Below the pieces are notes generated by a model. It worked only from the letters and a program-made list of their open reading frames with translations, did no database searches and was not told the origin of the DNA. The translations under genes were made by a program, and so were the position numbers. Source: an uncultured SAR116 cluster alpha proteobacterium (GTDB lineage Bacteria > Pseudomonadota > Alphaproteobacteria > Puniceispirillales > Puniceispirillaceae). Taken from it: DNA of 64,000 nucleotides. This document shows, in pieces, positions 57,393 through 64,000 of this stretch (positions within the stretch are counted from its first letter, which is position 1; the number at the start of each line of letters is the position of its first letter). The stretch covers positions 1-64,000 of the forward strand of contig CACNSW010000004.1 of the NCBI GenBank assembly GCA_902623185.1. The letters run 5' to 3'.

Positions 57393-58526
57393 TTATCGTT
57401 TTTCTAGCGACTTTTTGAGTCCATCTATAACCAGATGCTGAGTTTCTTCATCTAGGTATGGGTGCATAGGAAGCGATATAACATTTCTGCTTAATTTTTC
57501 TGTGATCTCTAATTTTCCCCGAGCAATCGGGAAACTTTGGTATGGTGGTTGTTGATGCATAGGCACAGGGTAGTAAATTGCAGTAGGGATACCCAGTCCC
57601 TGCATTGTCATGCAGACCTCATCGCGATCGACGTTAGACGGCAGTTTTATGGTGTACTGTGCCCAGCTTGATGTGGCGCCAAGAGCAATTTGCGGAGTTT
57701 CGACTATATTACCAATTAAATCATGATATCGGTCAGCGACCTGTTGGCGCAATGCTAGCTCTTCGTCAAAAATGTCTAATTTGGCATCCAGCACCACGGC
57801 TTGAATGGTGTCAAGTCTTCCAGTCATGCCAATACGAACATTTTGATATTTGTCTTTACCCATGCCGTGAATTCGGCAGGATCGAATTATATCGGCAATG
57901 TTATCATCGTCGGTAAAAACAGCGCCACCATCACCATAGCAACCAAGTGGCTTTGCTGGGAAAAAGCTTGTGCAAGTTACATGTGCCAGAGAGCCAACTT
58001 TTTGGCGGTTCAAACTCGCGCCAAAACTCTGCGCAGCATCATCGATTAGCCACAGATTGTTCATCATAGCATATTTCATCAGTGCCTCGAGATTGGCAGG
58101 TTGGCCAAACAGGCCAACGCTGATAACGCCGACAACCTCCACATTAGCGCTTCTAGCCGCTTCGCGTGCATCGTCAAGCTGTGTGTGGTCAATATTGAAA
58201 GTTGACGGATCTACATCAGCAAAAACCGGGATAGCTCCCATAACAGGCATCACCTCAGCGCTCGCAGCAAAAGTGAAGGAAGGCACAATGACACCCTGCC
58301 CTGGTTTTAAGTCTAAGCCCCGCAAGGCCAATAGTAGCGCATCTGTTCCTGAGGAACAGGAAATATTATGCTTTGCTCCCGACCATTCGGCAAGCCGGGT
58401 CTCTAGCGCCGGGATTTCTGGACCCATGATATATGAGCCATGATCCAGAACAGCTGCAAGGCCCGCGTCAATCTTGCCGCGGACGCGGGCTTGTTGTGAT
58501 TTCAGATCAATGAAGGGAATGCTCAT
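57393..58526 (-). CDS. DegT/DnrJ/EryC1 family PLP aminotransferase for nucleotide sugars
   Basis: The product is 377 aa. It has IPFIDLKSQQARVRGKIDAG, NISCSSGTDALLLALRGL, VPSFTFAASAEVMPVMGAIP, the PLP Asp in LWLIDDAAQSFGASL and the Schiff-base Lys in TSFFPAKPLGCYGDGGAVF. It resembles WbpE/WlbC enzymes that aminate 3-keto-uronic acid nucleotide sugars. The Gfo/Idh dehydrogenase gene lies 22 bases upstream, the usual pairing for that route. The exact sugar is unknown. Confidence 0.9.
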   Translation of the reverse strand: MSIPFIDLKSQQARVRGKIDAGLAAVLDHGSYIMGPEIPALETRLAEWSGAKHNISCSSGTDALLLALRGLDLKPGQGVIVPSFTFAASAEVMPVMGAIPVFADVDPSTFNIDHTQLDDAREAARSANVEVVGVISVGLFGQPANLEALMKYAMMNNLWLIDDAAQSFGASLNRQKVGSLAHVTCTSFFPAKPLGCYGDGGAVFTDDDNIADIIRSCRIHGMGKDKYQNVRIGMTGRLDTIQAVVLDAKLDIFDEELALRQQVADRYHDLIGNIVETPQIALGATSSWAQYTIKLPSNVDRDEVCMTMQGLGIPTAIYYPVPMHQQPPYQSFPIARGKLEITEKLSRNVISLPMHPYLDEETQHLVIDGLKKSLEKR

Positions 58527-58548
58527 TAAATCAATCCTGTTTTAGGCG

Positions 58549-59526
58549 TTATGAAGTTTCGTTTACGCTCATATCGAGCAAGGCTGCCTGCATGGTTTCT
58601 AAGGTGCGTTGTACGGCTAAAGCCTCATCGATATTGCTGGGAACTGGCTTACCGGTTAGGCAGATGTCAACAAAAGCGCGCATCTCCTCCTTCAGTGGTT
58701 CAGCTTCGGCGACTGGAAGAGCTACTGGGCTGGCGCGCTCGATGATGAAACTTTCATTGTCAGGGCGGATATGATCTTGAAATAACACCAACTTTTCTGG
58801 CCATGCCTTTGTGTCATCAAAAACAAGTGATCCTGCCGTACCGCTGACTGTGAGTCGGTGTTCCTTGTAGGGAGAAATCCAGCAGGTCTGCATGCTTGCA
58901 GATACGCCCCCAGTAAAACCAAGTACCGTCGCGAGCGTATCAACTATGCCGGGCGTTACATGGCTGGCACCGGCACAGCTTACTTTTATTGGCTCTAAGC
59001 CGGTGAGCGCCAAGATGAGTGAGAGATCATGAGGACAGAGATCGAATAATACGGACTCGGTGTTTCGAATACGCCCCATGGCCAGCCTGTTAGCCTGAAT
59101 ATGCCGCAACGTACCTATTGCGCCAGCATTAACCTGCGCTTGTAGTTCGATGAACGCCGCGTGATAGCGGATCAGATGACCAACCATTACTTGGCGGCTG
59201 TTTACGTTGGCTGCAGCGGCGATCTTCTGTGCACCGGTTAGATCTAGCGCTAGCGGCTTTTCAACATAGACGTGTTTGCCGGAATTTAAAATGCGAATTG
59301 CAAGATCGACGTGGCTTGGCGCTGAGCTTGCTATCACGATGCCATCAATACCACCCTCTTCGAGCAGCGTGGTAATCGGTTTGGCGGAAACATCAAATTG
59401 TGTGGCAAATTCTTTGGCGGTTGCCTCCGATTTGTCCGCAACGGCAGCTAACGCCTTGAGCTGCGCTAAATTACGCGCCAGATTGCGGCCCCACATGCCG
59501 CAGCCAATTAATCCTACATTCGCCAT
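58549..59526 (-). CDS. Gfo/Idh/MocA family nucleotide-sugar dehydrogenase
   Basis: The product is 325 aa. The NAD-binding VGLIGCGMWGRNLARNLAQL opens it, GKHVYVEKPLALD carries the family EKP motif, and ICPHD-like SVLFDLCPHDLSLILAL follows. It resembles WlbA/WbpB enzymes that oxidise C3 of UDP-N-acetylhexosaminuronic acids, giving the substrate for the downstream DegT aminotransferase. That pathway assignment is inferred from the pairing. Confidence 0.88.
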   Translation of the reverse strand: MANVGLIGCGMWGRNLARNLAQLKALAAVADKSEATAKEFATQFDVSAKPITTLLEEGGIDGIVIASSAPSHVDLAIRILNSGKHVYVEKPLALDLTGAQKIAAAANVNSRQVMVGHLIRYHAAFIELQAQVNAGAIGTLRHIQANRLAMGRIRNTESVLFDLCPHDLSLILALTGLEPIKVSCAGASHVTPGIVDTLATVLGFTGGVSASMQTCWISPYKEHRLTVSGTAGSLVFDDTKAWPEKLVLFQDHIRPDNESFIIERASPVALPVAEAEPLKEEMRAFVDICLTGKPVPSNIDEALAVQRTLETMQAALLDMSVNETS

Positions 59527-59653
59527 TTGAACCCAATTTTTTGGATGTTAGAAGGGGTTTACGGCGACACCAAATTCCCGTCAATAGTTGCATTTTGTAA
59601 CATTCTGTTGAAGATGGGAATCGACTTTGAAGAGCACAACTTTTTGCATCCGT

Positions 59654-59659
59654 TATAAT
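59654..59659 (+). promoter_or_regulatory. Candidate -10 element of the ProX gene
   Basis: A perfect TATAAT lies 13 bases before the ATG of the editing-protein gene. No -35 at 16-18 bases is convincing (TTGAAG lies 21 bases away). If used, the leader would be very short. Confidence 0.35.
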
Positions 59660-59672
59660 CAAGGGAACAAAA

Positions 59673-60191
59673 ATGGACGCCTCATCCACTTTCAAAGACA
59701 GTTTGCCGACGACACCTGAGTCGCTGATCGGGCAACTCAAGCTCCTCAATGTTGCCTTCACCACACATCACCACCCGCCATTGCGCACCGTTGAAGATTC
59801 GAAGGGATATCGAGACAATATGCCTGGCACGCATGTCAAAAACCTCTACCTGCGAGACAAAAAGAAACATAATTATTTGATTGTTGCGGAGGAGGATCGC
59901 ACGATCGATCTTAAATCGTTGCATACAATCATAGGCTCTGATCGGTTGTCCTTTGGTAGCGTAGAGCGGCTTTTTGAGGTGCTTGGCGTGCGTCCTGGCG
60001 CGGTTAGCCCTTTCACCCTAGTTAATGATCCAGAACATCGGGTTTGTCTATGCATAGATATCAAGTTGATGAAGGCCAAAAGACTATATTTTCATCCACT
60101 AGTGAATGACATCACTATAGGGTTGACCCCCGACGGTCTGTCACGGTTCCTTGAGGATACAGGGCATCGGCCGCAGCTGATCAATTTTTGA
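59673..60191 (+). CDS. ProX/YbaK-type trans-editing aminoacyl-tRNA deacylase
   Basis: The product is 172 aa. It has the YbaK/ProRS-INS fold: HHPPLRTVEDSKGYRDNMPG, HVKNLYLRDKKKHNYLIVAE, LSFGSVERLFEVLGVRPGAV and SPFTLVNDPEHRV. Members of the ProXp-ala group hydrolyse Ala-tRNA(Pro). Substrate choice here is inferred from similarity. AGGGA precedes the ATG. It is divergent from the Gfo/Idh gene. Confidence 0.88.
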   Translation: MDASSTFKDSLPTTPESLIGQLKLLNVAFTTHHHPPLRTVEDSKGYRDNMPGTHVKNLYLRDKKKHNYLIVAEEDRTIDLKSLHTIIGSDRLSFGSVERLFEVLGVRPGAVSPFTLVNDPEHRVCLCIDIKLMKAKRLYFHPLVNDITIGLTPDGLSRFLEDTGHRPQLINF

Positions 60192-60357
60192 GCAATGCCC
60201 AACGACCCTTTGTTGTCTGGCAGCCCTTGTTTCCCTTAACTGGACACCTAAATTGAAGAGAAGGTCCTGGCGAGGAAGCTTGCACTCCAGTCTCTGGAGG
60301 ATTGAATTAAGAGAGTGGGCTATTTGTATTCGCTGACATACAGAATTTGAGGGGAAA

Positions 60358-61257
60358 ATGGAACAATTACTCTCGGGTGCAAAAGCTACGCCCATTGATG
60401 TAAACGTTAACAATTTTATGGCTGAGGTGATTGAAGGCTCTTCCACCATGCCGGTAATCGTCCAATTCTGGGCACCATGGTGTAATCCGTGCAAACAGCT
60501 TGCCCCTACTCTTGAAAAGGTTGTTTCCAACAAGGCGGGCAAGGTAAAACTCGTTCGCATCAATATAGATGAAAATCAGCAGATTGCGCAACAGATGCGG
60601 GTTCAGTCAGTTCCCACAGTTTATGGATTTGTAGACGGTCAGCCAGTCGATGGGTTTTCAGGGGCGCAGCCCGAGTCCGCTGTGAGCCAATTTGTTGAAA
60701 AGTTGGCATCGATGGGTGGAGCAGGTGCTGATTTGGCTGAATCGCTTAGTGCTGGTGAATCAGCTTTAGTGACGCAGGACTTCGACACCGCTATGGGACA
60801 TTTCCAAAAGGTCATGAGTGTCGAGCCAGAATCGGTTCCTGCACTTGCGGGTGTTGTCAGATGCCTCACAGGACTGGGTGATTTAGCTGGTGCACGTGAG
60901 ATTATTGATCAATTAAATGATGAATTTCGTGATCATGACGCGATGCAGGTGGCAATCGCCGCTCTTGACCTTATCGAAAAAGCTTCGGTGTCTGCTAGCG
61001 AAATTGATTCTGCAAGGGCAGCTGTAGAGGCCGATGGGAATGATCTTGAAGCAAGGCAGAAACTGGCAATGGCACTCTATGCTACTGGCAAGCACGCGGA
61101 AGCCATGGACCAATTACTTGTATCTATCCAGACTGACCGTAGTTGGAACGATGAGGGTGCTCGCAAACAGCTGTTGGAATTTTTCACGTCTTTGGGGTCG
61201 GCCAACCCTGATGTGATTAAGGCGCGTCGCAGGCTATCAACGGTCCTGTTTGCTTGA
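60358..61257 (+). CDS. cnoX: Thioredoxin-TPR co-chaperone (CnoX/YbbN type)
   Basis: The product is 299 aa. A thioredoxin domain fills residues 15-115 with redox motif WAPWCNPCKQLAP (Cys42, Cys45) and the cis-Pro segment RVQSVPTVYGF (cis-Pro preceded by Val). A C-terminal TPR-like domain runs from about 125 to 299. CnoX/YbbN holdases hand oxidised clients to GroEL or DnaK. GAGGGG 4 bases before the ATG is a strong ribosome-binding site. It heads a rightward cluster with LON, Trm112-like and DUF971 genes. Confidence 0.9.
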   Translation: MEQLLSGAKATPIDVNVNNFMAEVIEGSSTMPVIVQFWAPWCNPCKQLAPTLEKVVSNKAGKVKLVRINIDENQQIAQQMRVQSVPTVYGFVDGQPVDGFSGAQPESAVSQFVEKLASMGGAGADLAESLSAGESALVTQDFDTAMGHFQKVMSVEPESVPALAGVVRCLTGLGDLAGAREIIDQLNDEFRDHDAMQVAIAALDLIEKASVSASEIDSARAAVEADGNDLEARQKLAMALYATGKHAEAMDQLLVSIQTDRSWNDEGARKQLLEFFTSLGSANPDVIKARRRLSTVLFA

Positions 61258-61296
61258 GGCGCGGTATGGGTTACCCGACAAAAATGAGGCTTTTAC

Positions 61297-61941
61297 ATGA
61301 ATCCATTGACATTTAAACTTAGCGATCTTCCGTCTACCTTACCACTGTTTCCTTTGCCAAGCGCTCTTTTGTTGCCGGGATCACAGCTACCGCTTAATAT
61401 ATTTGAGCCACGGTATCTGGCGATGATTGAAGATACTCTGCAAACGCCCGAACGGATGGTGGGCATGGTACAGCCGCTTAATGAAGATGGCACTCTGTTC
61501 GATGTCGGCTGTGCCGGTCGGATTAGCTATTTTCAGGAAAGTGGAGATGGGCGTTACATGATCGCTCTGACAGGTATCTGCCGTTTCGTACTACAAGCTG
61601 AGCAATTGACTGATCGTGGGTATCGTTGCGCGACAGTCGGGTGGAACAACTTTGCTGATGACCTGAAATCATCGGACGATGGGATTGCCGATCGGGATAA
61701 GTTGTTGGATGTAATGAAACAATATTTCGGGGTTATGGGCTTTGAGGCAGACTGGGGACAGATTGAACAATCCGGTAATGAACAGATTATGAATACGCTG
61801 GCTGCTGTTTGTCCATTTGACGTTGCAGAAAAGCAAGCTTTATTGGAGGCACAGGGATTAGCCAAGCGGGCCGATTTGCTTATTGCAATCATGGAAATGG
61901 CACTTCACAAAGAGGATAGTGGTAATGACGCAAGACATTGA
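61297..61941 (+). CDS. LON substrate-binding domain protein
   Basis: The product is 214 aa and is a stand-alone Lon N-terminal (PUA-like) domain: [34 protein letters not shown], then [20 protein letters not shown] and LTGICRFVL. The Lon ATPase and protease domains are absent. Function in bacteria is unclear. It lies 39 bases after the thioredoxin-TPR gene, a common alphaproteobacterial pairing, and overlaps the next gene by 17 bases. Confidence 0.9.
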   Translation: MNPLTFKLSDLPSTLPLFPLPSALLLPGSQLPLNIFEPRYLAMIEDTLQTPERMVGMVQPLNEDGTLFDVGCAGRISYFQESGDGRYMIALTGICRFVLQAEQLTDRGYRCATVGWNNFADDLKSSDDGIADRDKLLDVMKQYFGVMGFEADWGQIEQSGNEQIMNTLAAVCPFDVAEKQALLEAQGLAKRADLLIAIMEMALHKEDSGNDARH

Positions 61942-62155
61942 TAGCAGTGATAGTTCAGATGAATCGGTCGATAGCCGTCTGCTCGCTGTGCTCGTCTGTC
62001 CGATCACTAAAGGGCCACTCGAATATGACAAGCGAAACAATGAATTGATCAGTCGTCAGCTTGGCAAAGCCTTTCCCATTCGCGCTGGTGTTCCAATTAT
62101 GCTAGTTGATGAAGCACGCGATCTTGCCATAGAAGAAGGTCTGTCAGGTGGATGA
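61925..62155 (+). CDS. Trm112-like protein (UPF0434/YcaR family)
   Basis: The product is 76 aa. A polar, Ser/Asp-rich N-terminus precedes the family core [38 protein letters not shown] and IMLVDEAR. Only one Cys is present, so the zinc knuckle of eukaryotic Trm112 is absent, as in other UPF0434 proteins. ATG 61925 has GAGG upstream. It overlaps both neighbours. Confidence 0.88.
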   Translation: MTQDIDSSDSSDESVDSRLLAVLVCPITKGPLEYDKRNNELISRQLGKAFPIRAGVPIMLVDEARDLAIEEGLSGG

Positions 62156-62528
62156 TCAAGCATCTAGGATCACTAGCCAGCGCTGGCCAACTGAAATCCG
62201 GCTGAGCAGTGATAAACGCTGCCTTCATGTCAGCTTTGATGATGGAGCTACGACATCAATAACGGCCGAGCTGTTGCGGGTTGAATCACCCTCTGCAGAA
62301 GTCCAGGGTCATGGTGATGGTCAGAAAAAAACACCGGCTGGCAAGCAGAACGTGACCATTAGCCGTATTGATCCAGTAGGCAATTACGCTATTCGTATTG
62401 TGTTTAACGATGGCCACGACACAGGTCTGTTTAGCTGGGATATTTTAAGCGATTATGGCAAGCGCCATGACAGTTTGATGGCTGATTACAAGAAGCGTCT
62501 TTCCGAAATGGGTGAAAGCCGTGGTTGA
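62148..62528 (+). CDS. DUF971 (gamma-butyrobetaine hydroxylase-like N-terminal domain) protein
   Basis: The product is 126 aa. It carries the DUF971 core: [37 protein letters not shown], and [20 protein letters not shown]. Stand-alone members have been linked to iron-sulfur biology, but the role here is unproven. It starts at GTG 62148, overlapping the Trm112-like gene by 8 bases, and converges with ubiH, with 4 bases between the stops. Confidence 0.86.
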   Translation: MDDQASRITSQRWPTEIRLSSDKRCLHVSFDDGATTSITAELLRVESPSAEVQGHGDGQKKTPAGKQNVTISRIDPVGNYAIRIVFNDGHDTGLFSWDILSDYGKRHDSLMADYKKRLSEMGESRG

Positions 62529-62532
62529 GACC

Positions 62533-63780
62533 CTACTCCCAACTCATACCCCTGCCCTGATTGGGCATTTTACCCTCGAATAGGTTGGCTTGAGTAAGTT
62601 TGCCGCCGCGGGCAATTGATAAAAAAATTGATTTGGCTGGTGATTGGTCAAGTAAATTCATCCCCAACTCTGCAATTTTGGTAATATTGGATGGCATTGC
62701 GCTGAAAAGAAAGTTTAACCCCGTTGTCGCAAAACTCATGGCTCCAACTTCAAGCCGCCGTTTCTGCCGATAGTTCGTGAGGACAGAAACATGGCTTGCT
62801 GTCAGACCCCGTGCACCGGTGTCACAAAGGATATCAAGTAGCACGGCGGCATCGCCGAGTGCTAGATTATATCCTTGACCAGCAAGTGGATGAATGGCAT
62901 GCGCAGCGTCACCGGCTAGGACTAGATTTTTGCTGGTTGGGTTAGCGATAAAGGATGGCTGTAATGGCCAGACGAGGCGGTCGGACTGTAGGAATAGAGA
63001 TCCCAACTCATCTCCAAATGCCTCAGTGCAGACATGGTTGAATTCCTTAACACCACAAGTCTGATACTTTAGCGCCTGCTGTGCTGGTAGGGTCCAAACC
63101 AGTGACATCATATTGTCTTCCATTGGCATCAAGGCGATTGGACCAGAGTTCAGGAAACGCTGAAACGCCACATTTCTGTGGGGGCGTTCAGCGGCGACCA
63201 GGGCAACTACTGCTGTTTGTGTGTGGGGCAATATATGTTGTTTGATACCGGCAGATTTACGGAGCATGCTGCCACGACCATCGCACCCTACTACAAGGTC
63301 ACAGAACACCTCGTCTATCTTTCCTCTGTCATCAGCAATTGTTAGTCTTGCTCGATTATTGCTAGAGATAAAGTCGATAACTTTCCAGTCAGTCAGGAGT
63401 TCGACATCAGCATATTGTATTTGGTGTTCGAGCGCTACCAACAGAGTTGCATTTTTAACCACAAAAGCCATTGGTTCATCCTGGCCATGCCATTCGAGGT
63501 TGAAAGCTTTTCTGCGACGCGCCTTAATTTGAGTTGATGCTTCGCTATTAGCAACTTTGAGCGTCTCGATCGGTGTTGGTGTGTCAGCAAGCTGCTGCCA
63601 GACGCCCAGCGTCTCCAGCATCCGTTTGCCGGCGGCGTTGATCGTCGTCGTTCGGATTGTTTCACCACTACCATCACCTTGTTGACATTGGAAATGCTTT
63701 AACTGATAGGGGCCATGGGATAGGGTGAGGGCCGTCATCAAGCCTGCGAGGCCACCTCCAACTACTAGGATCTCTGACAT
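62533..63780 (-). CDS. ubiH: UbiH/UbiF/Coq6-family FAD monooxygenase (ubiquinone biosynthesis)
   Basis: The product is 415 aa. It has the FAD Rossmann motif ILVVGGGLAGLMTALTLSHG, the DG motif DLVVGCDGRGSMLRKSAGI, and the second FAD site LAGDAAHAIHPLAGQGYNLA followed by LGDAAVLLDIL. Such enzymes hydroxylate the ubiquinone ring; which position cannot be read from sequence, so the symbol is family-level. The ATG shares one base with the stop of the upstream HAD gene (TAATG). Confidence 0.86.
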   Translation of the reverse strand: MSEILVVGGGLAGLMTALTLSHGPYQLKHFQCQQGDGSGETIRTTTINAAGKRMLETLGVWQQLADTPTPIETLKVANSEASTQIKARRRKAFNLEWHGQDEPMAFVVKNATLLVALEHQIQYADVELLTDWKVIDFISSNNRARLTIADDRGKIDEVFCDLVVGCDGRGSMLRKSAGIKQHILPHTQTAVVALVAAERPHRNVAFQRFLNSGPIALMPMEDNMMSLVWTLPAQQALKYQTCGVKEFNHVCTEAFGDELGSLFLQSDRLVWPLQPSFIANPTSKNLVLAGDAAHAIHPLAGQGYNLALGDAAVLLDILCDTGARGLTASHVSVLTNYRQKRRLEVGAMSFATTGLNFLFSAMPSNITKIAELGMNLLDQSPAKSIFLSIARGGKLTQANLFEGKMPNQGRGMSWE

Positions 63781-64000
63781 TAGTAAAGCTCTACAGGCAA
63801 GTGGGGAAAATGTTTATCAAGGACAAATTTGGCGAGCTCATGCAAGTCTGATCCATCAAATAGATACGCATGGCAGCCGGCCGCTTCACCGGCGGCGACG
63901 TCGCTGATGCGGTCGCCGATCATCACAGACGTGGCCAGATTGAGTGACCATTTCTCGGCCAGATCAGTAATCATTTGGTGTCCGGGTTTACGGTAAGGGC
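63780..64000 (-). CDS. HAD-IIIA phosphatase, GmhB/HisB-N-like (5' part outside window)
   Basis: Only the C-terminal 73 residues are visible. They start PYRKPGHQMITDLAEKWSL and carry the HAD acidic motif TSVMIGDRISDVAAGEAAGC. This fits the D-glycero-manno-heptose-1,7-bisphosphate phosphatase type (GmhB), which would complement gmhA in LPS heptose synthesis. With the N-terminal motif missing, substrate assignment is tentative. It is coupled to ubiH. Confidence 0.7.
   Translation of the reverse strand, partial: PYRKPGHQMITDLAEKWSLNLATSVMIGDRISDVAAGEAAGCHAYLFDGSDLHELAKFVLDKHFPHLPVELY

Noticed and set aside
60285-60299. CTCCAG-TCT-CTGGAG hairpin before the thioredoxin-TPR gene
   Set aside because: Six base pairs with a 3-base loop, no T-tract and no recognisable RNA family; could be chance.

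Overview
The window is a gene-dense chromosomal segment of an alphaproteobacterium. The strongest evidence is a block found at alphaproteobacterial replication origins. One arm is dnaQ, coaE, maf and ppsR, running left. The other arm is hemE, hemJ, rho, mnmE, mnmG, rsmG, parA and parB, running right. ccrM (GANTC methylase), an alphaproteobacterial porin, hrcA-rph-rdgB-hemW and an ETF-ubiquinone oxidoreductase agree with this. The moderate, locally low G+C, the TPR-sulfotransferases and the porin would fit a marine lineage such as the SAR116 group, but that placement is inference.

Layout. Positions 1-8.7 kb hold hrcA (cut by the edge), rph-rdgB-hemW, an LpoA-like lipoprotein, rsmI, a BON-domain (DolP-like) lipoprotein, gshB, a HIT protein and an acetyltransferase. 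Positions 8.8-14.5 kb hold the left origin arm. Positions 14486-14914 are a 429-base AT-rich gap with one perfect and four one-mismatch DnaA boxes and an A/T-only stretch, read here as the chromosomal origin. Positions 14.9-24.1 kb hold the right arm, with two parS sites, one in rsmG and one in an ogt gene lying between rho and mnmE. Positions 24.1-28.7 kb are the leftward operon DUF3576-leuS-lptE-holA, followed by a porin with a strong terminator.

Positions 29.9-41.3 kb hold mixed housekeeping genes: a YggS-type PLP protein, ribA, an atypical response regulator, tRNA-Gln, ispE, a TPR lipoprotein, ETF-QO, a uracil-DNA glycosylase, a lytic transglycosylase, moaB and rnhB. ccrM follows at 41.6 kb, with a leader carrying two GANTC sites and a CtrA-like box.

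Positions 42.7-59.5 kb are mostly an envelope and polysaccharide precursor region: an initiating sugar transferase, phosphomannomutase/phosphoglucomutase, galU, gmhA, ugd, three TPR-sulfotransferases, a small secreted Cys-containing protein, a DegT aminotransferase and a Gfo/Idh dehydrogenase. Malate synthase G sits among them. Beside the sulfotransferases is a tRNA gene with a complete tRNA-Gly body but a GCU (serine) anticodon. Positions 59.7-64 kb hold a ProX-type tRNA editing protein, a thioredoxin-TPR chaperone, LON-domain, Trm112-like and DUF971 proteins, ubiH and a HAD phosphatase cut by the right edge.

Most genes are ordinary housekeeping genes. The items most worth a second look are the Gly-bodied tRNA with a Ser anticodon, the sulfotransferase block with its adjacent small secreted protein and a 10-C homopolymer tract, the response regulator without a phospho-acceptor aspartate, and the origin/parS architecture.
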